NCBI GenBank assembly: GCA_017517305.1
Contig: JAFWZV010000003.1
Coordinates: 83,465 to 147,464 of the forward strand
Origin: Lachnospiraceae bacterium
GTDB lineage: Bacteria > Bacillota > Clostridia > Lachnospirales > Lachnospiraceae
Length of the DNA stretch: 64,000 nt
Direction: 5' to 3'
Shown here: piece by piece, positions 9,359-17,579 of the stretch
Layout: each line of letters begins with the position of its first letter
How positions within the stretch are numbered: the first letter of the stretch is position 1
The notes under the pieces: model-generated
Told to the model about the DNA's origin: nothing
The model's database searches: none
What the model saw: the letters and a program-made list of their open reading frames with translations, nothing else
Position numbers and translations under genes: made by a program

Positions 9359-9536
9359 GTTTTATTAATTGATTCCCCGTTAGGGGACGGATACTGATTA
9401 GATATCTCTTCCTCATTAGGTATCTTCTGTTTTATTAATTGATTCCCCGTTAGGGGACGGATACGTAGCCTGTCTCAACATTCTGAAAGTGTGATATAGT
9501 AGTTTTATTAATTGATTCCCCGCCAGGGGACGGAAC
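9359..9536 (+). CRISPR. Minimal orphan CRISPR array: three repeats, two spacers
   Basis: Two identical 36-nt repeats (9359-9394 and 9429-9464) begin GTTTTATTAATTGATT, contain the palindrome CCCCGTTAGGGG and end ACGGATAC. A third repeat (9502-9536, 35 nt) is degenerate: GTTA becomes GCCA and the end becomes ACGGAAC. The spacers differ from each other and are 34 nt (9395-9428) and 37 nt (9465-9501). Repeat length, central hairpin, unique spacers of similar size and a decayed last repeat are all CRISPR hallmarks, and they place the leader on the left, where a promoter is found. No cas gene occurs in the window. The repeat shape (AT-rich start, CCCC/GGGG stem, end in a short AC-ended tag) resembles some type III repeats, but the type is not decidable here. 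Confidence 0.8.
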
Positions 9537-9539
9537 AAA

Positions 9540-9568
9540 AAACCACTCTGAAATATTCAGAGTGGTTT
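9540..9568 (+). terminator. Hairpin between CRISPR array and mnmE
   Basis: AAACCACTCTGAA (9540-9552) pairs perfectly with TTCAGAGTGGTTT (9556-9568), followed by a weak T-rich tail. It follows the last repeat by three bases and precedes the mnmE ribosome site, so it may terminate array transcripts or act as a leader structure of mnmE. Confidence 0.55.
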
Positions 9569-9586
9569 GTATATAAAGGAGATTTT

Positions 9587-10960
9587 ATGAAAGACACAAT
9601 CGCAGCCATTGCCACAGGTATGGGCAATTCTGGCATTGGAATAATTAGAATAAGTGGTGATGAAGCTTTATCCATAGCAAATAAAATCTTCATCCCAAAG
9701 AATAAAAATAAATCCATAGCTTCAATGGAAACCTACACCGCAGCCTATGGTGTTATAAGCTACGAAGGAGAAATCTACGACGAAGCCATTGCTCTTGTTA
9801 TGAATGCTCCTAGCACCTACACTGCTGAGGATGTGGTGGAGCTTGACTGTCATGGTGGAATAACTGTGTTAAAAAGAATATTTGATTTGGTTATAAGACT
9901 TGGTGCTAGACCAGCTGAACCGGGAGAATTTACTAAGAGAGCATTTCTTAATGGACGTATAGATATGTCACAGGCTGAATCTGTTATGGACTTAATTCAT
10001 GCCAAGAATGATATGGCGGCAAAATCCTCACTTAAGCAGCTTTCAGGAGAGTTAACTAAGCTGATTAAGGATATGAGAGAAAAGCTTCTCTACAATATAG
10101 CTTACATTGAATCAGCTCTTGATGACCCTGAAAACTACTCCTTAGATGAATTTCCACAACAGCTAGAAGGGGTTGTGGATAACATGTTGATAACTGTGGA
10201 AAAGCTAATAAAATCAAGTTCTGACGGACGTCTCATAAAAGAGGGTATAAGAACCGCCATAGTAGGTCGTCCAAATGCTGGAAAATCCTCTGTACTAAAC
10301 ATGCTTTTAGGGGAGGAAAGAGCCATAGTTACAGACATAGAGGGTACCACTAGAGATACCCTTGAAGAATATATCAATATAGATGGAATTACACTAAATA
10401 TAGTAGATACGGCTGGAATCCGTACTACATCTGATACTGTAGAGAAAATCGGTGTGGACAAGGCAATAGCCTCTATTGACGATGCTGACCTTATCCTATA
10501 TATAGTTGATGGAACCACCACTTTAGATGAAAACGATTTCAAAATAATGGATAAAATAAAGGACAAAAAATCCATAACTTTAATCAATAAAAATGACTTA
10601 GAAACCATTGTGGATAAAGTGTTGATAACTAACACTATAAACACAAAAATCCTTGAAATATCAGCAAAAGAGGGCACTGGCAAGAACAATCTACACACCC
10701 TCCTAAAAGAAATGTTTTTCAACAACGAGTTAAACTATAACGATGAAATATACATCACAAACCAAAGGCATAAATCCTTGCTCTATGAAGCAAAAGAAAG
10801 CCTAAACAAAGTACTTGAAAGCATTAAGCTTTGTATGGGAGAGGACTTCCTTACTATCGACCTAATGGCAGCCTACGCTTCCCTTGGAAAAATCATCGGT
10901 GAGGAACTAGAAGACGACCTAGTAAACAAAATCTTTGCTGAATTCTGCATGGGCAAATAA
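9587..10960 (+). CDS. mnmE: tRNA modification GTPase MnmE
   Basis: The 457-residue protein has the N-terminal folate-binding domain (DTIAAIATG...GIIRISG), a central G domain with the P-loop GRPNAGKSS, DTAG and NKND motifs, and the C-terminal FCMGK that carries the family's catalytic cysteine (C-[ILM]-GK). With MnmG it makes cmnm5U at tRNA position 34. ATG 9587 is preceded by AAAGGAG. The frame is open further upstream through the last CRISPR repeat, which is not coding. The gene is inverted relative to the usual jag-mnmE-mnmG order and runs against replication leaving oriC. Confidence 0.97.
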   Translation: MKDTIAAIATGMGNSGIGIIRISGDEALSIANKIFIPKNKNKSIASMETYTAAYGVISYEGEIYDEAIALVMNAPSTYTAEDVVELDCHGGITVLKRIFDLVIRLGARPAEPGEFTKRAFLNGRIDMSQAESVMDLIHAKNDMAAKSSLKQLSGELTKLIKDMREKLLYNIAYIESALDDPENYSLDEFPQQLEGVVDNMLITVEKLIKSSSDGRLIKEGIRTAIVGRPNAGKSSVLNMLLGEERAIVTDIEGTTRDTLEEYINIDGITLNIVDTAGIRTTSDTVEKIGVDKAIASIDDADLILYIVDGTTTLDENDFKIMDKIKDKKSITLINKNDLETIVDKVLITNTINTKILEISAKEGTGKNNLHTLLKEMFFNNELNYNDEIYITNQRHKSLLYEAKESLNKVLESIKLCMGEDFLTIDLMAAYASLGKIIGEELEDDLVNKIFAEFCMGK

Positions 10961-10985
10961 ATCTATTTTTTAATCAATTAAAATT

Positions 10986-11010
10986 AGAGGTCATATTTGA
11001 CCTCTTTTTA
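10986..11010 (+). terminator. Terminator of mnmE
   Basis: AGAGGTCA (10986-10993) pairs with TGACCTCT (10998-11005), followed by TTTTAATTTG. Confidence 0.8.
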
Positions 11011-11146
11011 ATTTGTCAACCCCAAATACCTACTATTTTCAACATTTTTATATAGTATTTTCAACATTTCACATTTGTCAAGTGCAATTCCTGCCTCTAT
11101 CTTGCATCTCGTGCCACAAGGTCTATTGTATACTCTTAAGAATAAA

Positions 11147-11345
11147 TATGGCCGCAGGCCATAGCAAAAGAAAGTCCCGGTACAAATTATGTGCCAGGAC
11201 TTTCTTCATACACAGCTCAAAAAATGTGCCATTAAATTATATTCCCACCGCGACAGGGTTCAGCGGAGCTGACCGTTTTAAGTGTCAGCGAAGCTGAATC
11301 CCTAGGCAGGTGGGCCATTAAATTAGATTGCACATTTTTTTGAGC
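11147..11345. repeat. Cluster of nested inverted repeats between convergent mnmE and jag
   Basis: About 200 bases are packed with palindromes: TATGGCC/GGCCATA (11147-11163); AGAAAGTCC/GGACTTTCT (11169-11205) with inner pairing; and a large nested element with outer arms GCTCAAAAAATGTGC (11215-11229) and GCACATTTTTTTGAGC (11330-11345), inner CCCACC/GGTGGG, and an imperfect central stem (GGGTTCAGC...GCTGAATCCC). Within it the 11-base direct repeat CCATTAAATTA occurs on both sides. Open frames across it look accidental. It may be a decayed mobile palindrome or several terminators. Confidence 0.55.
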
Positions 11346-11359
11346 GTCCTAGAAAAGAA

Positions 11360-11387
11360 AACCGGCACATAATTTTATGTACCGGTT
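11360..11387 (-). terminator. Terminator after jag
   Basis: On the minus strand AACCGGTACATAA and TTATGTGCCGGTT pair with one mismatch, followed by TTCTTTTCT. It lies 18 bases after the jag stop. Confidence 0.7.
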
Positions 11388-11404
11388 GACTTTCTTTTAC
11401 TCGC

Positions 11405-12031
11405 CTAATTCTTCTTAAGATATACAACAACCTTACGATATGGCTCCTCGCCCTCACTTCTAGTTGCTACATACTTATCATTCTGAAGAGATGAATGAAT
11501 AATTCTTCTCTCATATGGATTCATTGGCTCTAATGTAAATGATCTTCTTGTTCTCTTAACCTTGAAAGCAATATTTCTTGCAAGATTCTCAAGAGTATCC
11601 TTTCTTCTCTGACGATAGTTCTCAGTATCAAGCTTAACTCTTATATAAGACTCGCTCTTCTTATTAACAAATAAGCTGATAAGATACTGAAGAGCATCTA
11701 AGGTCTGTCCACGCTTACCAATTAAGATTCCCATATCAGGACCAGCAACGTCAATATTCATAACACCCTCATCCTTATCGTAATCTATAGTAACCTTAGA
11801 CTCGACCTCCATAGCCTTGAAAAGATTATCAAGATAAGTCTGAATTTCATCAAGGAAGGAATCCTTCTTCTTAGCCTTAATTACTGCAGGCTTAGCTCCA
11901 ATTCCAAGGAAACCTGATGAACCCTTCTCAACAACCTCATAATCTAATTCACTACTAGCTACTCCTAACTCCATAGAAGCATTTGTAAGAGCCTCTTCAA
12001 CTGTCTTAGCTTTGAACTCTTTAAATTCCAC
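11405..12031 (-). CDS. jag: RNA-binding protein Jag/KhpB (Jag_N, KH, R3H)
   Basis: The 208-residue protein has an N-terminal Jag domain (KTVEEALTNA...GFLGIG), a KH domain with GxxG in IGKRGQTLDALQ, and a C-terminal R3H domain containing NPYERRIIHSSL. KhpB binds RNA and affects cell division and elongation in Gram-positive bacteria. It starts with GTG at 12031, and that codon overlaps the yidC stop (TAGTG), with GGAGGAAAG upstream, so translation is coupled to yidC. The yidC-jag pair is standard next to the origin. Confidence 0.95.
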   Translation of the reverse strand: MEFKEFKAKTVEEALTNASMELGVASSELDYEVVEKGSSGFLGIGAKPAVIKAKKKDSFLDEIQTYLDNLFKAMEVESKVTIDYDKDEGVMNIDVAGPDMGILIGKRGQTLDALQYLISLFVNKKSESYIRVKLDTENYRQRRKDTLENLARNIAFKVKRTRRSFTLEPMNPYERRIIHSSLQNDKYVATRSEGEEPYRKVVVYLKKN

Positions 12032-13293
12032 TAGTTCTTTCCTCCGTTATTATCGTTAAACTTTTGAAGAGCATTTGCCTTAGCAGCAAGACTACCCTCT
12101 CTATATTTAACATTTCCACTACTCTGTGTCTTCATAGTTGAAGAATTATAATTCTTCAATCTAGAATTAGTAATATTTGATTTTGGTGCAGTGCTTTCCT
12201 GTGGTTGCTGACCATAAGCTGCTTCTGCCATCTTCTCTGCAAAGGTCTTCTTACCTGAAGCCTTACGCTTCTCAATCTTCTTAGCTGCCTTTTCCTTACA
12301 CTTCTCAACAATCTTATCCATATCTGCATGATTGAAATATGCATGAATAGATTTAGAAGTAATAAAGCTAAGCAATGAACCTGTTGCCCAGTATAAACCT
12401 ACACCGGTTGGAACATTTACAGTTACGAAGAAGGACATAAGTGGGAAAACCTTCATCATAGTCTTCATAGACTTCATAGTAGCATCTGCCTGTGGATCTC
12501 CTGAGCTTTGCATTGGTGTTGCATTCAAACTCAAATACTGGAAAACCAAAGACAAGATAGGAATAATAAATGCAGCAGTTAATGCAAATCCTGGTGCAGT
12601 AGCTAGGTTAATACCACCTATAAAGCTGTACACATCTGAAATTTGATCCATATTTGCATTAATAGCATCTACTACAGCACCCTTGCCACCTAATAATTCC
12701 TTATATGCATCCCAGGAATTATTATCAAACTTTGCAAGTACATCAATAATAGTATTTGTATTACTATTATTCATCTTAATAATATTTAAGTTAGACACTG
12801 TCTCCTTGTACTCACTAAGCTTTTCAAAAGCATTGCTATCATTCTTAATTGCATCTGCTATAGGTAAATATAAATCCTTTACCTTATTAACATATGCAGG
12901 TATGTTCTGAATAACATTATAGAGTGCAAAAAAGATTGGCATCTGGATAATTGATGTAAGACAACCTGCTGTCAAATTAACACCATATTTTTCCTGAACT
13001 TCTCTAACCTCAGCCTGCTGCTTAAGCATAGACTCCTGATCTTTTTTGTTTCTATATTTTTTGTTAATTTTATTAATCTCAGGTTGAATATAACTATTAA
13101 CCTTTGATGATCTTGTCTGCTTGAACATAGATGGAAGCAGACACATACGAACCGCAATAGTAAATATGATGATTGAAGCACCAATACTTACTATTCCTAA
13201 ATTGCTGGATAATTCATAGATTCCATTAAGCAATAATCCAAGTAGCTTGGATATTGGTCCCATGATTAATCCATCCGCTTGAGTTAAAAACAT
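12031..13293 (-). CDS. yidC: Membrane protein insertase YidC/Oxa1
   Basis: The 420-residue protein has an N-terminal helix, the hydrophilic positively charged loop (SMFKQTRSSKVNSYIQPEI) and the later helices including GCLTSIIQMPIFFALYNVIQ and VPTGVGLYW that define the YidC/Oxa1/Alb3 core. A large loop of about 120 residues lies between the second and third core helices, and the C-terminal tail is basic, as in ribosome-binding insertases. It inserts membrane proteins with or without SecYEG. There is no lipobox, unlike SpoIIIJ of Bacillus. GGAGG precedes the start. Confidence 0.95.
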   Translation of the reverse strand: MFLTQADGLIMGPISKLLGLLLNGIYELSSNLGIVSIGASIIIFTIAVRMCLLPSMFKQTRSSKVNSYIQPEINKINKKYRNKKDQESMLKQQAEVREVQEKYGVNLTAGCLTSIIQMPIFFALYNVIQNIPAYVNKVKDLYLPIADAIKNDSNAFEKLSEYKETVSNLNIIKMNNSNTNTIIDVLAKFDNNSWDAYKELLGGKGAVVDAINANMDQISDVYSFIGGINLATAPGFALTAAFIIPILSLVFQYLSLNATPMQSSGDPQADATMKSMKTMMKVFPLMSFFVTVNVPTGVGLYWATGSLLSFITSKSIHAYFNHADMDKIVEKCKEKAAKKIEKRKASGKKTFAEKMAEAAYGQQPQESTAPKSNITNSRLKNYNSSTMKTQSSGNVKYREGSLAAKANALQKFNDNNGGKN

Positions 13294-13310
13294 TTTTTTC
13301 CTCCAAAAAT

Positions 13311-13523
13311 TTAGGGTACAGGATCATAACCACCCTTGGAAAATGGATTACATCTTAGTATTCTCCACACTGTAAGAGCAGTACCCTTAAAAAAACCATA
13401 TTTTTCATAGGCCTCTAAGGCATACTGAGAACAGGTAGGATAAAACTTACACACACCATGTCCCTTAAGAGGTGAAAGATATTTTCTATAAAACTTAATT
13501 AAACTAATACAAATCTTTTTCAT
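13311..13523 (-). CDS. yidD: Membrane protein insertion efficiency factor YidD
   Basis: At 70 residues it shows the YidD pattern: [11 protein letters not shown], then [19 protein letters not shown], then [17 protein letters not shown]. It is a peripheral inner-face protein that helps YidC insertion. It stands between rnpA and yidC with very short spacers (12 and 17 bases), in the standard operon. Confidence 0.95.
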   Translation of the reverse strand: MKKICISLIKFYRKYLSPLKGHGVCKFYPTCSQYALEAYEKYGFFKGTALTVWRILRCNPFSKGGYDPVP

Positions 13524-13535
13524 ACGAAATTAATC

Positions 13536-13877
13536 CTAATTATCTATGAGTATATGATGTAGCTTAGCTAAATGTAAAAACGCACTTTCAATCTCCTGAT
13601 AGGATTTATCCTTTGCATTAACCCTAGCAACTATAACCATATCATAACCTGTCTTTAACTTGTCCTTGTTAAGTCTATAGCTTTCTCTAATAAGTCTTGT
13701 TATACGATGCCTGACCACGCTATTACCAACTTTTTTACTAACAGAGATTCCAATTCTACTGCAACCTAAGTTGTTGGCACTTAAGTACATCACTAAATAT
13801 TTATTGGCAAACGATTCTTTTTGGTTATACACCTTGCCGAACTCTCTGTTATTTTTAAGTGTAACAATGTTTCTCAT
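13536..13877 (-). CDS. rnpA: Ribonuclease P protein component
   Basis: The 113-residue basic protein has the RNase P protein core with REFGKVY near the start and the RNR-type helix SKKVGNSVVRHRITRLIRE. It binds the catalytic RNA that removes 5' leaders from pre-tRNA. The ATG at 13877 with GGAG upstream is preferred to a GTG at 13889. It follows rpmH after a hairpin that could attenuate read-through from the strong rpmH promoter. Confidence 0.95.
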   Translation of the reverse strand: MRNIVTLKNNREFGKVYNQKESFANKYLVMYLSANNLGCSRIGISVSKKVGNSVVRHRITRLIRESYRLNKDKLKTGYDMVIVARVNAKDKSYQEIESAFLHLAKLHHILIDN

Positions 13878-13922
13878 ACTATTCTCCACTTAAACCCTTG
13901 CTTTCCGTCACTGGGAAAACAA

Positions 13923-13946
13923 AAGGTCACAACCTAGATGTGACCT
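13923..13946 (-). terminator. Attenuator-like hairpin between rpmH and rnpA
   Basis: On the minus strand AGGTCACA and TGTGACCT form an 8-bp stem followed by TTTGTTTT. It overlaps the rpmH stop codon and could let rpmH be expressed more than the genes behind it. Confidence 0.65.
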
Positions 13947-14079
13947 ACGCTGATAATCTCTTTCTACCCTTAGCTCTTCTAGCAGCTAAAACCTTTCTGC
14001 CGTTTGCAGTGCTCATTCTCTTTCTGAAACCATGAACCTTAGATCTCTGTCTCTTCTTTGGCTGGAATGTCATCTTCAT
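13945..14079 (-). CDS. rpmH: 50S ribosomal protein L34
   Basis: The 44-codon gene encodes [20 protein letters not shown]... and ends [10 protein letters not shown], the full-length L34 of Firmicutes. AAAGGAGG lies just upstream of the ATG at 14079. L34 is a small basic protein of the large ribosomal subunit. It is the first gene of the leftward operon rpmH-rnpA-yidD-yidC-jag. Confidence 0.97.
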   Translation of the reverse strand: MKMTFQPKKRQRSKVHGFRKRMSTANGRKVLAARRAKGRKRLSA

Positions 14080-14149
14080 AATAGGTATCCTCCTTTGCTA
14101 AATATTAATGTACTTCGAAATATACAATATCAAAGCACACCAGCACACA

Positions 14150-14178
14150 TTATATTTAAAAAAACCTTATAAGTCAAG
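14150..14178 (-). promoter_or_regulatory. Sigma-A promoter of the rpmH operon
   Basis: On the minus strand TTGACT (14178-14173) and a perfect TATAAT (14155-14150) are separated by 17 bases, a strong promoter fit for a ribosomal protein gene. Confidence 0.8.
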
Positions 14179-14199
14179 CCATTTATGGCTATTTTTAGG

Positions 14200-14440
14200 C
14201 TTAGTTATCCACATTTTTTAGCAATTTACCATAATGAATTAACATAATGTTATCCACAAAATGTTATTAACTTGTGGATAAGTGGTGTTTTTCATGTTGT
14301 TATCCACATAAAATTAGCTTATTTACTTGGTTTTTGTCGATTTTGTAAAATGTTAATAAATTAATATTTACTTTACATAAAATTTTTATTTTTTTGCCTT
14401 ATTTTTTCAAGGCTTTTTATCTTCAAAAATCCTCTTTCTT
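14200..14440. other. oriC: Chromosomal replication origin oriC (rpmH-dnaA junction)
   Basis: Four perfect DnaA boxes are visible: TTATCCACA at 14205-14213, 14250-14258 and 14300-14308, and its reverse TGTGGATAA at 14273-14281. They are followed by an AT-rich tract (about 14310-14420) suited to unwinding, then the dnaA promoter. Position between rpmH and dnaA with genes diverging on both sides is the classical Firmicutes origin. One near-match box (TTATCCATA, 16022-16030) lies in the dnaA-dnaN gap, so a bipartite origin is possible but weakly supported. Confidence 0.88.
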
Positions 14441-14476
14441 CTATATTAAATAGGTACATAATTTATCCTAATCTTC

Positions 14477-14505
14477 TTGTAAAAAAATCAAATTTATAGT
14501 ATTAT
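14477..14505 (+). promoter_or_regulatory. Sigma-A promoter of dnaA
   Basis: TTGTAA (14477-14482) and TATTAT (14500-14505) have a 17-base spacer, 51 bases before the dnaA start. Confidence 0.65.
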
Positions 14506-14555
14506 ATCAGTTAGGTATGCTCTTGTATTTTTAGGGGCGATTTGGAGGCATTAAA

Positions 14556-15926
14556 ATGAAGAAATTAATTGAAAGTAAGTGGGATGAAATTCTTTCACTT
14601 CTTGAAACTCAATATGATATTTCTAATATATTAATCAAGACCTGGATAGGTACTCTTAAAATTTTCGAGGTTAAGGATAATACTGTTTATTTCTATGTTG
14701 ATGAAAAGCTTGGAGAGAACGCTGTCAAATTTATTCATAAGAAGGAATTTGATTTATTCTTGCTGTCTTCTATTAGAGAAACCTTGAATAATATTGATAT
14801 TGAAATAGTTATTGATGAGAAGAAACATTTTGTCAAGGAAGAGGATAAGGCTAAGGAGGTTAAGCTTTCTGAATCCTATCAGGATGCAGTTAGTAGAAGT
14901 AATCTTAATCCTAAGTACACCTTTGATACCTTTATAGTAGGAGATAGTAACAGACATGCACATGCAACCTGTCTTGCAGTAGCTGACATGCCTGCTCAGG
15001 ATAACTTTAATCCACTTTTTCTATATGGTAATTCAGGACTTGGTAAAACACACCTTATGCAATCCATAGCTCACTATATTCTTCAGAATGATGATAAGGC
15101 TAATGTTTTATATGTAACCTCTGAGCAGTTTACTAATGAAATCATTAACGCTATTAAGAATCATACAACTGATGAATTTAGAGAAAAGTATAGAAATGTA
15201 GATGTTCTCTTGGTTGATGATGTCCAGTTCATAAAGGACAAGGATTCAACTCAGATGGAATTTTTCAATACATTTAACACACTTTACGATAATAAAAAGC
15301 AGATAATTCTTTCATCAGATAGACCACCTAAGGATATTAAAACCTTAGATGCAAGAATTATATCTAGATTTGAGTGTGGTGTTCCTATTGATATTCACGA
15401 GCCTGATTACGAGACTCGTATGGCCATTCTTAAGAATAAGGCTGAGAGAGAAAACCTTAAGGACATTCCAGATGATGTTTATATCTACATAGCAGAGAAT
15501 GTTACCAACAACATAAGAGAGCTTGAAGGTGCACTTAACAAGATATCTGTTTATTCCAAGCTTATGAATGAAAAGGTTACTCTTGAAACAGCTAAGGATT
15601 CTCTTAAGGATTTTATCAATAAGGATGCTAATATTAAGATTACTCCTGAAAGAATTGTTTCTGTTGTCTGCGAGCATATGAATATCTCAGAGAACGACAT
15701 TAAGTCCAAGAAGAGAAGTCAAGATATTGCCACAGCTAGACAAATTATTATGTTTTTACTTAGAAAATATACTCTTCTTTCTCTAAAATCTGTTGGAGAC
15801 ATTGTTGGTGGAAGAGATCACACCACTGTTATGAATGGAGTTAAGAGAGTTGAAGAAAATTACAATAAGGATGAAAGCTTCAAGAATAACATAGACACTA
15901 TTATTAAAAAACTTAATCCTTCATAA
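14556..15926 (+). CDS. dnaA: Chromosomal replication initiator DnaA
   Basis: The 456-residue AAA+ protein has the N-terminal DnaB-interaction domain, Walker A GNSGLGKT (about residues 157-164), Walker B LLVDDVQF, and the C-terminal DNA-binding signature GGRDHTTVMNGV. It binds the TTATCCACA boxes upstream and melts the origin. GGAGG precedes the ATG. It is the first rightward gene from oriC. Confidence 0.98.
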   Translation: MKKLIESKWDEILSLLETQYDISNILIKTWIGTLKIFEVKDNTVYFYVDEKLGENAVKFIHKKEFDLFLLSSIRETLNNIDIEIVIDEKKHFVKEEDKAKEVKLSESYQDAVSRSNLNPKYTFDTFIVGDSNRHAHATCLAVADMPAQDNFNPLFLYGNSGLGKTHLMQSIAHYILQNDDKANVLYVTSEQFTNEIINAIKNHTTDEFREKYRNVDVLLVDDVQFIKDKDSTQMEFFNTFNTLYDNKKQIILSSDRPPKDIKTLDARIISRFECGVPIDIHEPDYETRMAILKNKAERENLKDIPDDVYIYIAENVTNNIRELEGALNKISVYSKLMNEKVTLETAKDSLKDFINKDANIKITPERIVSVVCEHMNISENDIKSKKRSQDIATARQIIMFLLRKYTLLSLKSVGDIVGGRDHTTVMNGVKRVEENYNKDESFKNNIDTIIKKLNPS

Positions 15927-16213
15927 ATATGTTGATTAAATGTCTATAACCTGTTGTTTGATGTTATTTAATATGTTGATAATTAAAAACTTTAAATTTT
16001 AAAGCATTTTAACACCTTAAGTTATCCATATTTTTAACACACTAAATTCAAGGTTTAAGGACAAGCTTATCACCATTTAAAACCTTTATAAAACAAGGGG
16101 TTTAAGAGGTTAACTTAAAATCCACACCCCCTACTATTATTACTACTAATTTATAATTATTTATTATTATAATTTTTGATTTATTTTCACTGTGGAAAGG
16201 AGTTATTAACATC
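15927..16213 (+). other. dnaA-dnaN intergenic region
   Basis: This 287-base AT-rich gap holds no open frame of note. It contains one imperfect DnaA box (TTATCCATA, 16022-16030) and T-rich tracts that could carry the dnaN promoter. Nothing else can be supported. Confidence 0.5.
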
Positions 16214-17332
16214 ATGAAAATAAAATGTTCAAGATCAAGCTTAATGAAATCTCTTAATATTGTATCAAAGGCAGTATCTAACAAAACTACTATGCCAATA
16301 CTTGAGTGTATTCTTATAGATGTATATGCTGACTGCATTAAGCTTGTAGCTAATGATTTAGAGTTAGGTATAGAAACAACACTTGAGGGTGATGTTTTAG
16401 AGATTGGAAAGATTGCAGTAGAAGCTAAGCAGTTTACTGAATATATTAAGAGACTTCCAGAGAGTGAAATTTTATTAGAGTCAACTCCTGATACAAAGCT
16501 TAATATAAAATGTGAACGTTCAGACCTTGAATTTTTGGCATGTAAGCCAGGAGAAGAATTTACAGACCTTCCAGAGGTAGAGAAAAGTAAGAGTATAACT
16601 GTATCACAGTTTACTTTAAAGCAAGTAATTAATCAGACAATATTCTCTATATCAGATAATGAGAATAACAAGCTTATGACTGGTGAGCTTTTTGAGGTTG
16701 TTGATGGAAAGCTTAAGGTTGTATCTCTTGATGGTCACAGAATTTCTATGAGAAATATAGAGCTTTCAGGAAATCCTGACAATGTAAAGGTTGTTGTTCC
16801 TGGAAAAACCTTAAATGATATTTCTAGAATTTTAACTGGTGGAGTAGATGATATGGTTAATATCTATTTTACTGATAGAAATATATTATTTGAGTTTGAA
16901 AATACAGTTGTTGTTTCTAGATTACTTGAGGGAGAGTATTTTAAGATAGTACAGATGCTTTCCATAGATCAAAAGATTAGTGTAAAGGTTAATAATAAGG
17001 ATTTCTTAAGTACTCTTGATAGAGCTTCTATATTTATCAGAGAGTCAGATAAGAAGCCAATAGTTATTAGTATTAAGGATGACAACAATATGTACTTCAA
17101 GGTTAATAGCCAGAACGGTAATATGAATGAAACCTTAGAGGTAGATAAGAAGGGTGATGATATTCTTATAGGATTTAACCCAAGATTCTTAATGGATGTA
17201 CTTCGTGTTGTAGATGATGAGGAAATTAATTTATATATGAAGGATGCTAAGTCACCTTGTATTATAAAGGATGATAACGAATCCTATGTATATGTAATTC
17301 TTCCAGTAAATATTAATGCCAGCGCATACTAA
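16214..17332 (+). CDS. dnaN: DNA polymerase III beta subunit (sliding clamp)
   Basis: The 372-residue protein has the length and three-domain pattern of bacterial clamps, with the start MKIKCSRSSLMKSLNIVSKAVS and the C-terminal stretch ending VYVILPVN, matching the family's Y-(V/L)-(V/I)-(M/L)-P-(V/M) end. It encircles DNA and tethers replicative polymerase. GGAAAGGAG lies upstream. It lies in the conserved dnaA-dnaN-yaaA-recF order. Confidence 0.97.
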   Translation: MKIKCSRSSLMKSLNIVSKAVSNKTTMPILECILIDVYADCIKLVANDLELGIETTLEGDVLEIGKIAVEAKQFTEYIKRLPESEILLESTPDTKLNIKCERSDLEFLACKPGEEFTDLPEVEKSKSITVSQFTLKQVINQTIFSISDNENNKLMTGELFEVVDGKLKVVSLDGHRISMRNIELSGNPDNVKVVVPGKTLNDISRILTGGVDDMVNIYFTDRNILFEFENTVVVSRLLEGEYFKIVQMLSIDQKISVKVNNKDFLSTLDRASIFIRESDKKPIVISIKDDNNMYFKVNSQNGNMNETLEVDKKGDDILIGFNPRFLMDVLRVVDDEEINLYMKDAKSPCIIKDDNESYVYVILPVNINASAY

Positions 17333-17346
17333 TTAGGAGGATTATT

Positions 17347-17562
17347 ATGCATATATTAAAGCTTCGTGATGGAGAAGAATTTATTAAGCTTGGACAGGCA
17401 CTTAAGGCTACAGGACTTGCTGATTCAGGTATAGATGCTAAGGAATTTATACAGCAAGGCCTTGTTCTTGTGGATGGAGAAGTGGAAACCAGAAGAGGAA
17501 GAAAGCTTTATGATGGAGCTCATGTAGAATTTGATGGTGAGTCCATTAGTATACAGTCTTAA
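17347..17562 (+). CDS. yaaA: S4-domain protein YaaA (RlbA type)
   Basis: The 71-residue protein is a single S4-like RNA-binding module (LRDGEEFIKLGQALKATGLADSG...VLVDGEVETRRGRKL) of the kind always found between dnaN and recF in Firmicutes. In Bacillus the homologue is implicated in ribosome assembly. GGAGG precedes the ATG and the gap to dnaN is 14 bases. Confidence 0.93.
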   Translation: MHILKLRDGEEFIKLGQALKATGLADSGIDAKEFIQQGLVLVDGEVETRRGRKLYDGAHVEFDGESISIQS

Positions 17563-17579
17563 TTAAGTGAGGCTAGATA

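Noticed and set aside
9512-9586. In-frame upstream extension of mnmE
   Set aside because: It reads through the last CRISPR repeat and a hairpin; AAAGGAG and the MnmE N-terminus fit ATG 9587.
11013-11297. 94-codon open frame after mnmE
   Set aside because: It runs through nested palindromes, lacks a ribosome site and has no protein-like composition.
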